Of a DNA stretch of 6,772 bases, positions 1 through 6,112 are shown one piece after another. The notes beneath the pieces are model-generated. The model ran no database searches. It was not told the DNA's origin and was given only the letters and a program-made list of their open reading frames with translations. The position numbers were made by a program, and so were the translations under genes. Origin of the DNA: an uncultured Dorea sp. (GTDB taxonomy: Bacteria; Bacillota_A; Clostridia; Lachnospirales; Lachnospiraceae); contig CAJTRO010000082.1 in assembly GCA_910579015.1 (NCBI GenBank), positions 1-6,772 of the forward strand. Direction: 5' to 3'. Position 1 is the stretch's first letter; every line of letters begins with the position of its first letter.

Positions 1-20
1 ACTTAAAATGGGCTGGATAT

Positions 21-97
21 TGTTACTGGAGCACCCGTAGGGTGTGAACAGTAACACGAACGCCGGTTACTGTTCATTTCGTGACCAGTAACCGGCG
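21..97. repeat. Interlocking inverted-repeat cluster (GTTACTG/CAGTAAC)
   Basis: Four copies of a 7-bp word lie in alternating orientation: GTTACTG at 22-28 and 66-72, CAGTAAC at 49-55 and 86-92. They can pair in two exclusive ways. Fold A makes two hairpins: 21-28 with 49-56, containing an inner CACCC/GGGTG stem at 32-36 and 40-44, and 61-72 with 86-97, a perfect 12-bp GC-rich stem. Fold B pairs 45-55 with 66-76 (11 bp, perfect) inside an outer pair 22-29 with 85-92 (8 bp, perfect). The cluster begins 12 bp past the stop codon of the upstream minus-strand exporter gene. It resembles REP/BIME-like or MITE-like intergenic elements, but no copy number can be judged from one window. Confidence 0.85.
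61..97 (-). terminator. Possible 3'-end hairpin of the exporter operon
   Basis: A 12-bp perfect stem (61-72 with 86-97) begins 12 bp after the stop codon of the last operon gene, where a terminator would be expected. On the minus strand the stem is followed by TTCGTGTTACTGTT, which is only moderately T-rich, so this is not a textbook intrinsic terminator. It may instead block 3' exonucleases or simply be part of the repeat element. The plus-strand flank (CCTCTATTTCCTT) is also T-rich, so bidirectional use is possible. Confidence 0.4.
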
Positions 98-109
98 CCT
101 CTATTTCCT

Positions 110-2014
110 TCACGCGCTGATGGAATTCCCCGTATACAACTGATAATATCTTCCCTTCTCCTCGATCAGCTGCTGATGGGTTCCCCGTTCAATGATCCTG
201 CCCTGCTCAAGTACCATGATGCAATCCGAATTACGCACCGTAGACAGCCTGTGGGCGATCACAAAGGTCGTCCGCCCGTTCATCAGCTTATCCATACCGT
301 CCTGCACGATCCGCTCTGTTCTGGTATCAATTGAACTGGTCGCCTCATCCAGGATCAGCACCGGCGGATCCGCCACAGCCGCCCTGGCGATCGCAAGAAG
401 CTGTCTCTGCCCCTGGCTTAAGTTCGCCCCGTCCCCGGTCAGCATGGTATCATACCCGTTTGGCAGCCGCCGGATAAACCCGTCCGCATTGGCAAGCTTT
501 GCCGCCGCCACAACTTCCTCGTCTGACGCATCCAGCTTCCCAAAACGGATATTCTCCATCACAGTCCCGGTGAACAGATGGGTATCCTGCAATACAATCC
601 CCAGCGACCTGCGCAGATCGTCCTTCTTGATCTTATTGATATTGATCCCGTCATAACGGATCTTGCCGTCCTGGATATCATAGAACCGGTTGATCAGGTT
701 CGTAATGGTCGTCTTCCCCGCTCCGGTTGAACCGACGAACGCAATCTTCTGTCCGGGCTCGGCAAACAGCTTCACATCATGGAGTACGATCTTATCGTCG
801 CTGTATCCAAAGTCCACGCCGTTAAACACAACGTCGCCTCTTACCTCCACATAGTCTACACTGCCGTCCGCCTGATGGGTATGCTTCCACGCCCATCTTC
901 CCGTCCTTGCCTCGCTTTCCTTAAGCTTCCCGTCTTCTGATACGGCATTGACCAGCGTAACGTATCCGTCGTCCTGCTCTTCCTTCTCATCCAGCATGGC
1001 AAACACACGCTGGGCGCCCGCCATCGCCATAATCACAGCATTTAACTGCTGGCTCACCTGATTGATCGGCATACTGAAGCTCTTATTAAATGTCAGGAAG
1101 CTTGCCAGCCCGCCAAGCGTAAATCCTCCCACATGATTCAGCGCCAGCGCTCCGCCCGCAATCGCGCACACCACATAGCTGATGTTGCCAAGCTGGGCGT
1201 TGATAGGCCCGAGGAAATTGGCAAAGGTATTGGCTCTGTCCGCACTGGCAAACAGACGGTCGTTCAGCTCCTTGAATGCCTTCTTATTCTCTTCCTCATG
1301 GCAGAAAACCTTGACTACCTTCTGACCGTTCATCATTTCCTCGATATACCCGTTCACAGCCCCAAGGTTGGCCTGCTGTTCAAGAAAATATTTCCCGCTC
1401 CTTCCTGCCGCCGCCTTGGTGCTCAGGATCATCACGGCCACCATGGCAAGCGTCACGGCCGTCAGCGGGATACTTAAGATCAGCATACTGACAAATACGC
1501 TGACAATGGTGATCCCGCTGTTGACCACCTGCGGGATACTCTGGCTGATCATCTGGCGCAGAGTGTCAATGTCGTTCGTATAGACAGACATGATATCCCC
1601 GTGTGCATGGGTGTCAAAATACTTAATGGGCAGCCGTTCCATATGTGCGAACAGATCGTCCCTCAGAGACCGCAGCGTCCCCTGCGTCACATTGATCATG
1701 ATCCGGTTATACGCATAAGTAGAAATAATCCCCACCCCGTAGAAGCCCGCCACCCGTATAATTGCATCTGCCAGAGGTGAAAAATCCGGCGTCTCCGTCA
1801 TGAGGAACGGTGTTATGTAATCGTCGATCAGATTTTTCATAAACAGCGTCCCCTGCACATTGGCAAGCACGCTGATGAAGATAAGCACAATAACCGCAAG
1901 ATAATGGAACTTATAATACTGGAACACATACGACATCAGCCGTTTAAATATCTTCATCGGATTCTCTACCTTCGGCTTTACGCCTCTCGGCACTCTTCCC
2001 ATCGGTCCCGCCAT
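110..2014 (-). CDS. ABC exporter half-transporter, consensus-site subunit (permease plus ATPase)
   Basis: This is a 634-residue type IV (ABCB/MsbA-like) half-transporter: an N-terminal six-helix membrane domain (about 36-325) and a C-terminal ATPase domain (about 390-630). Visible ATPase motifs are A-loop Tyr404, Walker A GSTGAGKT (428-435), Q-loop Gln476, signature LSQGQ (532-536), Walker B ending Asp556-Glu557, D-loop SSID and H-loop His588. Catalytic Glu and switch His are intact, so its Walker A/B form the active ATP site with the partner's signature. The signature has Gln for the first Gly and would face the partner's degenerate site, matching TM287/288- and BmrCD-type heterodimers. The protein is about 50 residues longer than usual because of extra sequence between the domains (about 346-392). 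The start at 2014 has an AGGTGA site at 2021-2026, 6 nt away, inside the end of the preceding gene. Substrate cannot be read from sequence; drug, lipid or peptide export are possible. Confidence 0.95.
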   Translation of the reverse strand: MAGPMGRVPRGVKPKVENPMKIFKRLMSYVFQYYKFHYLAVIVLIFISVLANVQGTLFMKNLIDDYITPFLMTETPDFSPLADAIIRVAGFYGVGIISTYAYNRIMINVTQGTLRSLRDDLFAHMERLPIKYFDTHAHGDIMSVYTNDIDTLRQMISQSIPQVVNSGITIVSVFVSMLILSIPLTAVTLAMVAVMILSTKAAAGRSGKYFLEQQANLGAVNGYIEEMMNGQKVVKVFCHEEENKKAFKELNDRLFASADRANTFANFLGPINAQLGNISYVVCAIAGGALALNHVGGFTLGGLASFLTFNKSFSMPINQVSQQLNAVIMAMAGAQRVFAMLDEKEEQDDGYVTLVNAVSEDGKLKESEARTGRWAWKHTHQADGSVDYVEVRGDVVFNGVDFGYSDDKIVLHDVKLFAEPGQKIAFVGSTGAGKTTITNLINRFYDIQDGKIRYDGININKIKKDDLRRSLGIVLQDTHLFTGTVMENIRFGKLDASDEEVVAAAKLANADGFIRRLPNGYDTMLTGDGANLSQGQRQLLAIARAAVADPPVLILDEATSSIDTRTERIVQDGMDKLMNGRTTFVIAHRLSTVRNSDCIMVLEQGRIIERGTHQQLIEEKGRYYQLYTGNSISA

Positions 2015-2016
2015 CT

Positions 2017-3765
2017 CTAATCACCTGCCTTTTCATCAAAATCTCCGCCGCCGCTGGTCTGTGACTCATAGACCTCGCGGTAAATGGCATTTTCGCGCAG
2101 AAGCTCCTCATGGGTTCCGAAGCCGTCCACACATCCTTCATCCATCACAATGATCCGGTCCGCGTCCTTTACACTTCCGATCCTCTGTGCAATGATCAGC
2201 TTCGTCGTGTCCGGGATCTCCTCCCTGAACGCCCTGCGGATCTTCGCATCTGTCGCCGTATCTACCGCGCTGGTGCTGTCGTCCAGGATCAGTATCTTCG
2301 GCTTCTTTAACAGAGCCCTTGCAATGCAGAGCCTCTGTCTCTGGCCTCCCGATACATTGCTCCCGCCCTGTTCGATATGTGTCTCATACCCGTCCGGAAA
2401 CCGCCGGATAAACTCATCCGCGCACGCCTGACGGCACGCTTCCCGGCACGCTTCCTCTGTGGCATCCTGATCCCCCCACCGCAGGTTCTCAAAAATAGTC
2501 CCGGAAAACAGCACATTATTCTGGAGTACCACGGACACCTGGTTCCGCAAGGCTTCCATGTCATATTCTTTCACATTTCTTCCCCCGACCAGAACCTCTC
2601 CGCCTGTTACGTCATAGAGACGGCTTATCAGGTTTACGAGACTGGTCTTTGCACTTCCGGTCCCTCCAATAATCCCAATCACCTCGCCTGAACGGATCTT
2701 GAGATTAATATCCTTCAATACCGGGCTCTCACTGTCCTTTTGATAGGCAAAATCCACATGGCAGAATTCAATACTCCCATCCGGCACATCGTACACCGGT
2801 TCTACAGGATTCTTAATATCGCTGCTTTCCTTAAGGACCTCCGAGATACGCCGGATACTCGCCATGCTCATAGATATCATCACGAATACCATGGACAGCA
2901 TCATCAGGCTCATCAGGATATTCATGCAGTAGGCAAGAAGGCTCATCAGCTCTCCCGTCGTAAGCTCAGAGACGGCGATCATCTTTGCCCCGATCCAGCT
3001 GATCAGCAGGATACAGCTGTAGACCGTCAACTGCATCAACGGAGCATTATAGACAAGATTGCCCTCCGCCTTCATGAAGATCTGGTATATGTTCTCGCTT
3101 GCCTTTCTGAACTTTATGGTCTCCTGCTCTTCCCGCACGTATGCCTTCACCACGCGGATCGCAGAAACATTCTCCTGGACAGACGCGTTCATATCGTCAT
3201 ACTTAGGAAACGCCTGCTGGAAATACTGAGTTGCGTGGCTCATGATCAGCATCAGCAGGATGCCAAGGATCACTACCGCCGCCAGGTAGATACTGGAAAG
3301 CTTCCCGTTGATGCGGAACGCCATGATCATGGCGCACAACAGGCTCGCCGGAGCCCGTGTAAACATCCGAAGCGTCATCTGATATGCGTTCTGCACGTTG
3401 GTCACATCCGTCGTAAGCCTGGTCACCAGTCCTGCCGTACTGTATTTGTCAATATTTGCGAAAGAAAATGTCTGGATGTGGTTGAACATAGTCTCCCGAA
3501 GATTCTTCGCAAAACCGGCAGAAGCCTTCGCGCCGTACCTTCCGCCCGCCATGCCGGCCAACAGCCCGATTGACGCCGCCACAACCATGATTCCTCCGAC
3601 CTTGTAGATATGCCCGATGTCTCCCGCATTAACGCCGTCGTCTATGATAGAAGCCATCAGGAACGGGATCATCATCTCCATCAGCACTTCCAAGATCATA
3701 AACAACGGCGTCGCGATCGAGGCTTTCTTATACTCTTTTACTTCACACAATAAAGTCTGGATCAT
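2017..3765 (-). CDS. ABC exporter half-transporter, degenerate-site subunit (permease plus ATPase)
   Basis: This is a 582-residue type IV half-transporter with hydrophobic segments at about 17-40, 56-78, 138-152, 156-176, 243-263 and 274-298, followed by an ATPase domain from about 330. Motifs are A-loop Tyr341, Walker A GGTGSAKT (367-374, Ala for the last Gly), Q-loop Gln415, signature VSGGQ (471-475), Walker B ILILDD (491-496) and D-loop SAVD. Two catalytic positions are changed: the Walker B Glu is Asp496 and the H-loop His is Gln527 (IIAQR). These are the classic marks of the degenerate subunit in heterodimeric bacterial exporters such as TM287/288, LmrCD and BmrCD. Its signature is canonical and would complete the partner's active site. 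The start at 3765 is preceded by GGAGGA at about 3771-3777. The start overlaps the end of the MarR gene by 23 bp, and the stop is 2 bp before the next start, so all three genes are probably translationally coupled. Confidence 0.95.
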   Translation of the reverse strand: MIQTLLCEVKEYKKASIATPLFMILEVLMEMMIPFLMASIIDDGVNAGDIGHIYKVGGIMVVAASIGLLAGMAGGRYGAKASAGFAKNLRETMFNHIQTFSFANIDKYSTAGLVTRLTTDVTNVQNAYQMTLRMFTRAPASLLCAMIMAFRINGKLSSIYLAAVVILGILLMLIMSHATQYFQQAFPKYDDMNASVQENVSAIRVVKAYVREEQETIKFRKASENIYQIFMKAEGNLVYNAPLMQLTVYSCILLISWIGAKMIAVSELTTGELMSLLAYCMNILMSLMMLSMVFVMISMSMASIRRISEVLKESSDIKNPVEPVYDVPDGSIEFCHVDFAYQKDSESPVLKDINLKIRSGEVIGIIGGTGSAKTSLVNLISRLYDVTGGEVLVGGRNVKEYDMEALRNQVSVVLQNNVLFSGTIFENLRWGDQDATEEACREACRQACADEFIRRFPDGYETHIEQGGSNVSGGQRQRLCIARALLKKPKILILDDSTSAVDTATDAKIRRAFREEIPDTTKLIIAQRIGSVKDADRIIVMDEGCVDGFGTHEELLRENAIYREVYESQTSGGGDFDEKAGD

Positions 3766-4270
3766 CTATTTCCTCCTCTCTACCGTCTGTCGGTGCCTTA
3801 AGCACACTTACATCCATACTGTCTCTGCCGTTGGCAGTCAGATTCTCTTTTAATTTCTCAATTACAGAATAGAACACCTCTAATTCTCCATCGGTAATCC
3901 CTTCGACCAGGCTCATATCAAGGCTTTCAATCAGAGCCTCCATGGTCTCATGGCTCTGTATGCCCTTCTCTGTCAGAACCACCTTCTTAAGCCGCGCGTC
4001 ATGCTCCACGGACTGCCGGGCAACAAACCCTTTCTTCTCCATCAACTGGATGATGTTCGTGACGGTCGATCTTCCTATGGAAAAATGCTGTTCCACATCT
4101 TTCTGAAAAATATCCCGGTCCCGGTTCGCATATAGAAAGCGGATAATCCAGCCGTGCATCAGCGTGACTTCATCAAGTCCTGCTGATTTCACGCACGCCT
4201 GTATATTCCTGGCCAGCATATGATCCAGCCTGCGGATCTCGAAACCGATCCGTTCTTCTCGTTTTCTCAT
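3743..4270 (-). CDS. MarR-family transcriptional regulator
   Basis: This is a 175-residue protein of MarR layout: N-terminal dimerisation helices (about 1-50), a winged helix (recognition region about 53-81, with QKDVEQHFSIGRSTVTNII), a wing with DARLKKVVLTEKG (91-103), and a C-terminal dimerisation helix. The wing Asp and Arg typical of MarR proteins are present. The start at 4270 is chosen because AAAGGAGG lies just upstream (about 4277-4284). In-frame ATGs at 4318 and 4330 have no ribosome binding site and lie inside the putative operator. The acidic C-terminal tail (about 160-175) lies beyond the core fold, and its codons overlap the ribosome binding site and start of the next gene. As first gene of an efflux operon it is most likely an autorepressor released by a ligand, often a transported compound. 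The ligand is unknown. No conspicuous conserved redox Cys is seen; the only Cys is residue 26. Confidence 0.93.
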   Translation of the reverse strand: MRKREERIGFEIRRLDHMLARNIQACVKSAGLDEVTLMHGWIIRFLYANRDRDIFQKDVEQHFSIGRSTVTNIIQLMEKKGFVARQSVEHDARLKKVVLTEKGIQSHETMEALIESLDMSLVEGITDGELEVFYSVIEKLKENLTANGRDSMDVSVLKAPTDGREEEIDDPDFIV

Positions 4271-4306
4271 ATCAGCCTCCTTTTGATCTTGGTCAGTTCT
4301 TTGATT

Positions 4307-4350
4307 GTTCGATGTCATATTGTTTGACATCGAACTGTTTTATGTCAAAC
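4307..4350. promoter_or_regulatory. Overlapping palindromes, probable MarR operator
   Basis: Two perfect inverted repeats share their middle half-site. The first pairs GTTCGATGTCA (4307-4317) with TGACATCGAAC (4325-4335), with a 7-bp spacer. The second pairs GTTTGACAT (4322-4330) with ATGTCAAAC (4342-4350), with an 11-bp spacer. The core half-site is ATGTCA/TGACAT. A further ATGTCAA copy at 4374-4380 overlaps the -35 box. The palindromes cover the expected transcription start and early leader, the usual site of MarR autorepression. Assigning them to this MarR protein is inference from position. Confidence 0.75.
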
Positions 4351-4352
4351 TT

Positions 4353-4380
4353 ATTTTATCATATGAGACGAAAATGTCAA
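4353..4380 (-). promoter_or_regulatory. Sigma-A promoter of the marR-ABC operon
   Basis: Read on the minus strand, a perfect -35 TTGACA (4375-4380) is followed after 16 bp by TAAAAT (4353-4358), which carries a TGn extension (TGATAAAAT). Transcription would start near 4346, giving a leader of about 75 nt before the MarR start at 4270. The -35 lies only 11 bp past the stop codon of the upstream ATPase gene. No terminator is visible between them, so read-through from that gene is also possible. Confidence 0.8.
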
Positions 4381-4391
4381 GTACCAGTAAA

Positions 4392-5786
4392 TTACTTCCT
4401 GTAGATATCCTCAAGCGTCAGAAGCGTGACCTCTCCTTGTCCGGAAAGCTCCCGGAGAGCCTTCGTAAATCCTCCTTTTGAGAATATAAAATAATGGAAC
4501 CGGCAGCCCTGCCTGAATACAGAAGCATACTGGCGCAGTAACTCAAGTTCATCCACGCCGACCGGCGTATTCTTATATTTGCAGGAACCGATGATATATT
4601 CCTGTCCTTCTACGGGTACGCCTACAATATCTATCTGAACCTCTTTGCGCGTCTTCGAATCCGTTCCCCACCATTGCCCTGCATCGCTTAATAAAATCGG
4701 CAGATCCTGCGCATACCGAAGCAGGTATTCAAGACACATTTTTTCAAAGATCAATCCCATATAATCCGAAAAATACGGCCTGATCGCCCGCTCGTAGATC
4801 TGCTCCATACGCCCCGCGCTGATCGCAGACATATTCCCCGGGACAAAGCGATACCAGAACCGGAAAAAATTATCATCTATAATATAGATCGTCTTTTTCC
4901 CCGCTTTTTCCATAATGGGCGTTTCTTTTTTCAAGATACCAAGTTCCAAAAGCACCCTGAGATATTTCGCACAGATCCCCGATTCTACCCCCACCTTCGT
5001 TGCTATTTCATTCGCATGGCTGGCCCCGCTGGCAATGGCAGATATGACAGAATTATAGATCGCCGGCTCTCTCAGTTCTTGTTTGAGGAGATTCTCCGGC
5101 TCCTCGAACAGATAGCTGGATGTATTAAGCAGGTTCTCTCTCACGGCCTCGTCCAAATCCCCTTCAACCTCAAGCTTATTGATATAATGCGGAACTCCGC
5201 CCGTAATGCCGTATAACAGAGCCTGGTCTTCCACACACAGCCCCTGGTGAAACGCCGTGACTTCTCTGTAAGTCAATGCCTGTACCTTAAACTGTGCCGT
5301 CCGTCTTCCATACAACGGGCTCTCATATCCCAATACCTGATATTCCATAAAGCTCATGGACGAACCGCACAATATCAGAAAAAGCCGGCTGTTCTGCCAT
5401 ATATGGTCTATCACATGCTGTAACCTTGAAGATATAGATCTCTCCGACTTTGCCAGATAAGGATACTCATCAATAACGAAGACAACCCTTCTCTCCTTTG
5501 CGATCTCAGTAACCGCATCCAATGCATTTTCATAGTTCTGATAGACAGGCGCATTAACCTCGCCCGGATTCTTATAGAGATAGATTGCCTTGGACAAGGC
5601 TTCCAGATTCTCCTGCGCCGAAGCGTTCAAGGCTGAAAAATAGATTGCAGGCTTCCCTTTACAAAACTCGTTGATCAAAGCTGTCTTTCCCACACGTCTT
5701 CTTCCATATATGACTATACATTCAAAATTCCCCTTATCAAATCGTTGGTTCATCGTTCTGATTTCCTTCTCACGACAATAAAACAT
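4392..5786 (-). CDS. AAA+/STAND-like ATPase with DUF234-type C-terminal domain
   Basis: This 464-residue protein has the architecture of the archaeal-type ATPase family (ATPase_2 plus DUF234) common in archaea and gut Firmicutes. Walker A is GRRRVGKT (28-35), Walker B VVFVIDEYPY (101-110, Asp106 and Glu107), and a sensor-like LILCGSS strand lies at 137-143. A winged-helix-like segment spans about 250-295. The DUF234-type domain (about 310-464) contains QIDIVG (384-389) and IIGSCKYK (398-405), the position of a PD-(D/E)xK nuclease-like core. The usual Glu two residues before Lys403 is Ser401, so nuclease activity is doubtful. No signal peptide or membrane segment is seen, so it is probably cytosolic. 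The ATG at 5786 is preferred over the adjacent one at 5789 because GGAGG (5792-5796) is then 5 rather than 2 nt away. The gene stands alone under its own promoter. The family's function is not established; regulatory, defence or DNA-linked roles are only guesses. Confidence 0.88.
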   Translation of the reverse strand: MFYCREKEIRTMNQRFDKGNFECIVIYGRRRVGKTALINEFCKGKPAIYFSALNASAQENLEALSKAIYLYKNPGEVNAPVYQNYENALDAVTEIAKERRVVFVIDEYPYLAKSERSISSRLQHVIDHIWQNSRLFLILCGSSMSFMEYQVLGYESPLYGRRTAQFKVQALTYREVTAFHQGLCVEDQALLYGITGGVPHYINKLEVEGDLDEAVRENLLNTSSYLFEEPENLLKQELREPAIYNSVISAIASGASHANEIATKVGVESGICAKYLRVLLELGILKKETPIMEKAGKKTIYIIDDNFFRFWYRFVPGNMSAISAGRMEQIYERAIRPYFSDYMGLIFEKMCLEYLLRYAQDLPILLSDAGQWWGTDSKTRKEVQIDIVGVPVEGQEYIIGSCKYKNTPVGVDELELLRQYASVFRQGCRFHYFIFSKGGFTKALRELSGQGEVTLLTLEDIYRK

Positions 5787-5824
5787 CATTTCCTCCTTAC
5801 CTTAAGTCCTCTCATGCCATCATT

Positions 5825-5848
5825 GAAAGTTATAAACTAAAAACTTTC
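5825..5848. repeat. Inverted repeat in the ATPase leader
   Basis: GAAAGTT (5825-5831) pairs with AACTTTC (5842-5848) around a 10-bp spacer. A smaller palindrome, AGTT-ATA-AACT, spans 5828-5838. It abuts and slightly overlaps the tandem repeat array and lies about 40 bp before the ATPase start. It could form a weak AU-rich hairpin in the leader or serve as a protein site. No T-run follows on the minus strand, so it is not a terminator. Confidence 0.5.
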
Positions 5849-5904
5849 TTACAAGTTACATTATTACAAGTTGCTTTCTTACGAGTTGCTTTCTTATGAG
5901 TTTA
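5845..5904. repeat. Four tandem 15-bp direct repeats at the ATPase promoter
   Basis: Four head-to-tail 15-bp units fill 5845-5859, 5860-5874, 5875-5889 and 5890-5904. On the plus strand they read TTTCTTACAAGTTAC, ATTATTACAAGTTGC, TTTCTTACGAGTTGC and TTTCTTATGAGTTTA. The shared core is TTA(C/T)(A/G)AGTT. The array runs from the last base of the minus-strand -10 box through the expected transcription start and into the untranslated leader. The period is not a multiple of the 10.5-bp helical turn, so successive units would face different sides of the DNA. It may be a multi-site operator for an unknown regulator. Confidence 0.85.
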
Positions 5905-5931
5905 TTATATAGCTTTTAAAGTATTTGTCAA
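5904..5931 (-). promoter_or_regulatory. Consensus sigma-A promoter of the ATPase gene
   Basis: Minus-strand TTGACA (5926-5931) and TATAAT (5904-5909) are both perfect consensus hexamers, 16 bp apart. Transcription would begin near 5897, giving a leader of about 110 nt. The -35 lies in an imperfect palindrome, TGTC-n6-GACA at 5926-5939. The -10 box touches the end of the tandem repeat array at 5845-5904, which suggests that repression acts on this otherwise strong promoter. Confidence 0.8.
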
Positions 5932-5953
5932 TATAGACACCCCTCATTACTTT

Positions 5954-5969
5954 ATTATTTCTAAATAAT
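5954..5969. repeat. AT-rich palindrome in the divergent intergenic region
   Basis: ATTATTT (5954-5960) and AAATAAT (5963-5969) form a perfect 7-bp inverted repeat with a 2-bp centre. It lies between the two divergent promoters: 23 bp upstream of the ATPase -35 and about 40 bp upstream of the flavoprotein -35. It could be an operator, but a chance palindrome in AT-rich DNA is equally possible. Confidence 0.35.
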
Positions 5970-6006
5970 CCCTTAAAAATGCCAAAATTATACCAGCACA
6001 CTCTTT

Positions 6007-6038
6007 CCATTGCTTTTTAGTAATGGATTATGTATAAT
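6007..6038 (+). promoter_or_regulatory. Promoter of the flavoprotein gene with overlapping palindrome
   Basis: A perfect -10 TATAAT (6033-6038) is preceded at 17 bp by a weak -35, TTGCTT (6010-6015). A near-perfect inverted repeat, CCATTGCT-TTTT-AGTAATGG (6007-6026, one mismatch), covers the -35. A strong -10 with a poor -35 inside a palindrome suggests control by an activator or repressor, perhaps a redox regulator. The start of transcription would be near 6045, just before the first ribosome binding site. Confidence 0.6.
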
Positions 6039-6061
6039 TTTCATAATACAGGAGGCTCATT

Positions 6062-6112
6062 ATGCATCCAGATACAGGAGGAAGGAAAGATGGACAAAAA
6101 GGCAATGTATAA
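6062..6112 (+). CDS. Possible 16-codon leader ORF before the flavoprotein gene
   Basis: An ATG at 6062 sits 6 nt after GGAGG (6051-6055) and opens a frame encoding MHPDTGGRKDGQKGNV, then TAA. It ends 23 nt inside the flavoprotein gene in another frame and runs through that gene's ribosome binding site. The site is part of a 10-bp direct repeat, ATACAGGAGG, at 6046-6055 and 6072-6081. The peptide has no obvious run of one amino acid like a classical attenuator. If translated, it may couple or tune translation of the main gene; it may equally be an unused duplicated ribosome binding site. Confidence 0.35.
   Translation: MHPDTGGRKDGQKGNV

Noticed and set aside
2740..3573. A 277-codon open frame on the plus strand inside the degenerate-site ABC gene
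   Set aside because: The translation is rich in His, Arg and Gln, as expected of an antisense shadow of GC-rich codons, and the opposite strand encodes a clear transporter.
4271..4330. Longer N-terminus for the MarR protein starting at 4330 or 4318
   Set aside because: Neither ATG has a ribosome binding site, both lie inside the palindromic operator, and the added residues are low-complexity polar. The site at about 4277-4284 clearly serves the ATG at 4270.
5845..5904. CRISPR array reading of the tandem repeats
   Set aside because: The units are contiguous 15-mers without spacers, and there are no cas genes nearby.
6030..6089. Longer N-terminus for the flavoprotein starting at 6030
   Set aside because: That ATG is upstream of and abuts the -10 hexamer, so it would lie before the transcription start. 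The ATG at 6090 has a good ribosome binding site and fits the family start.
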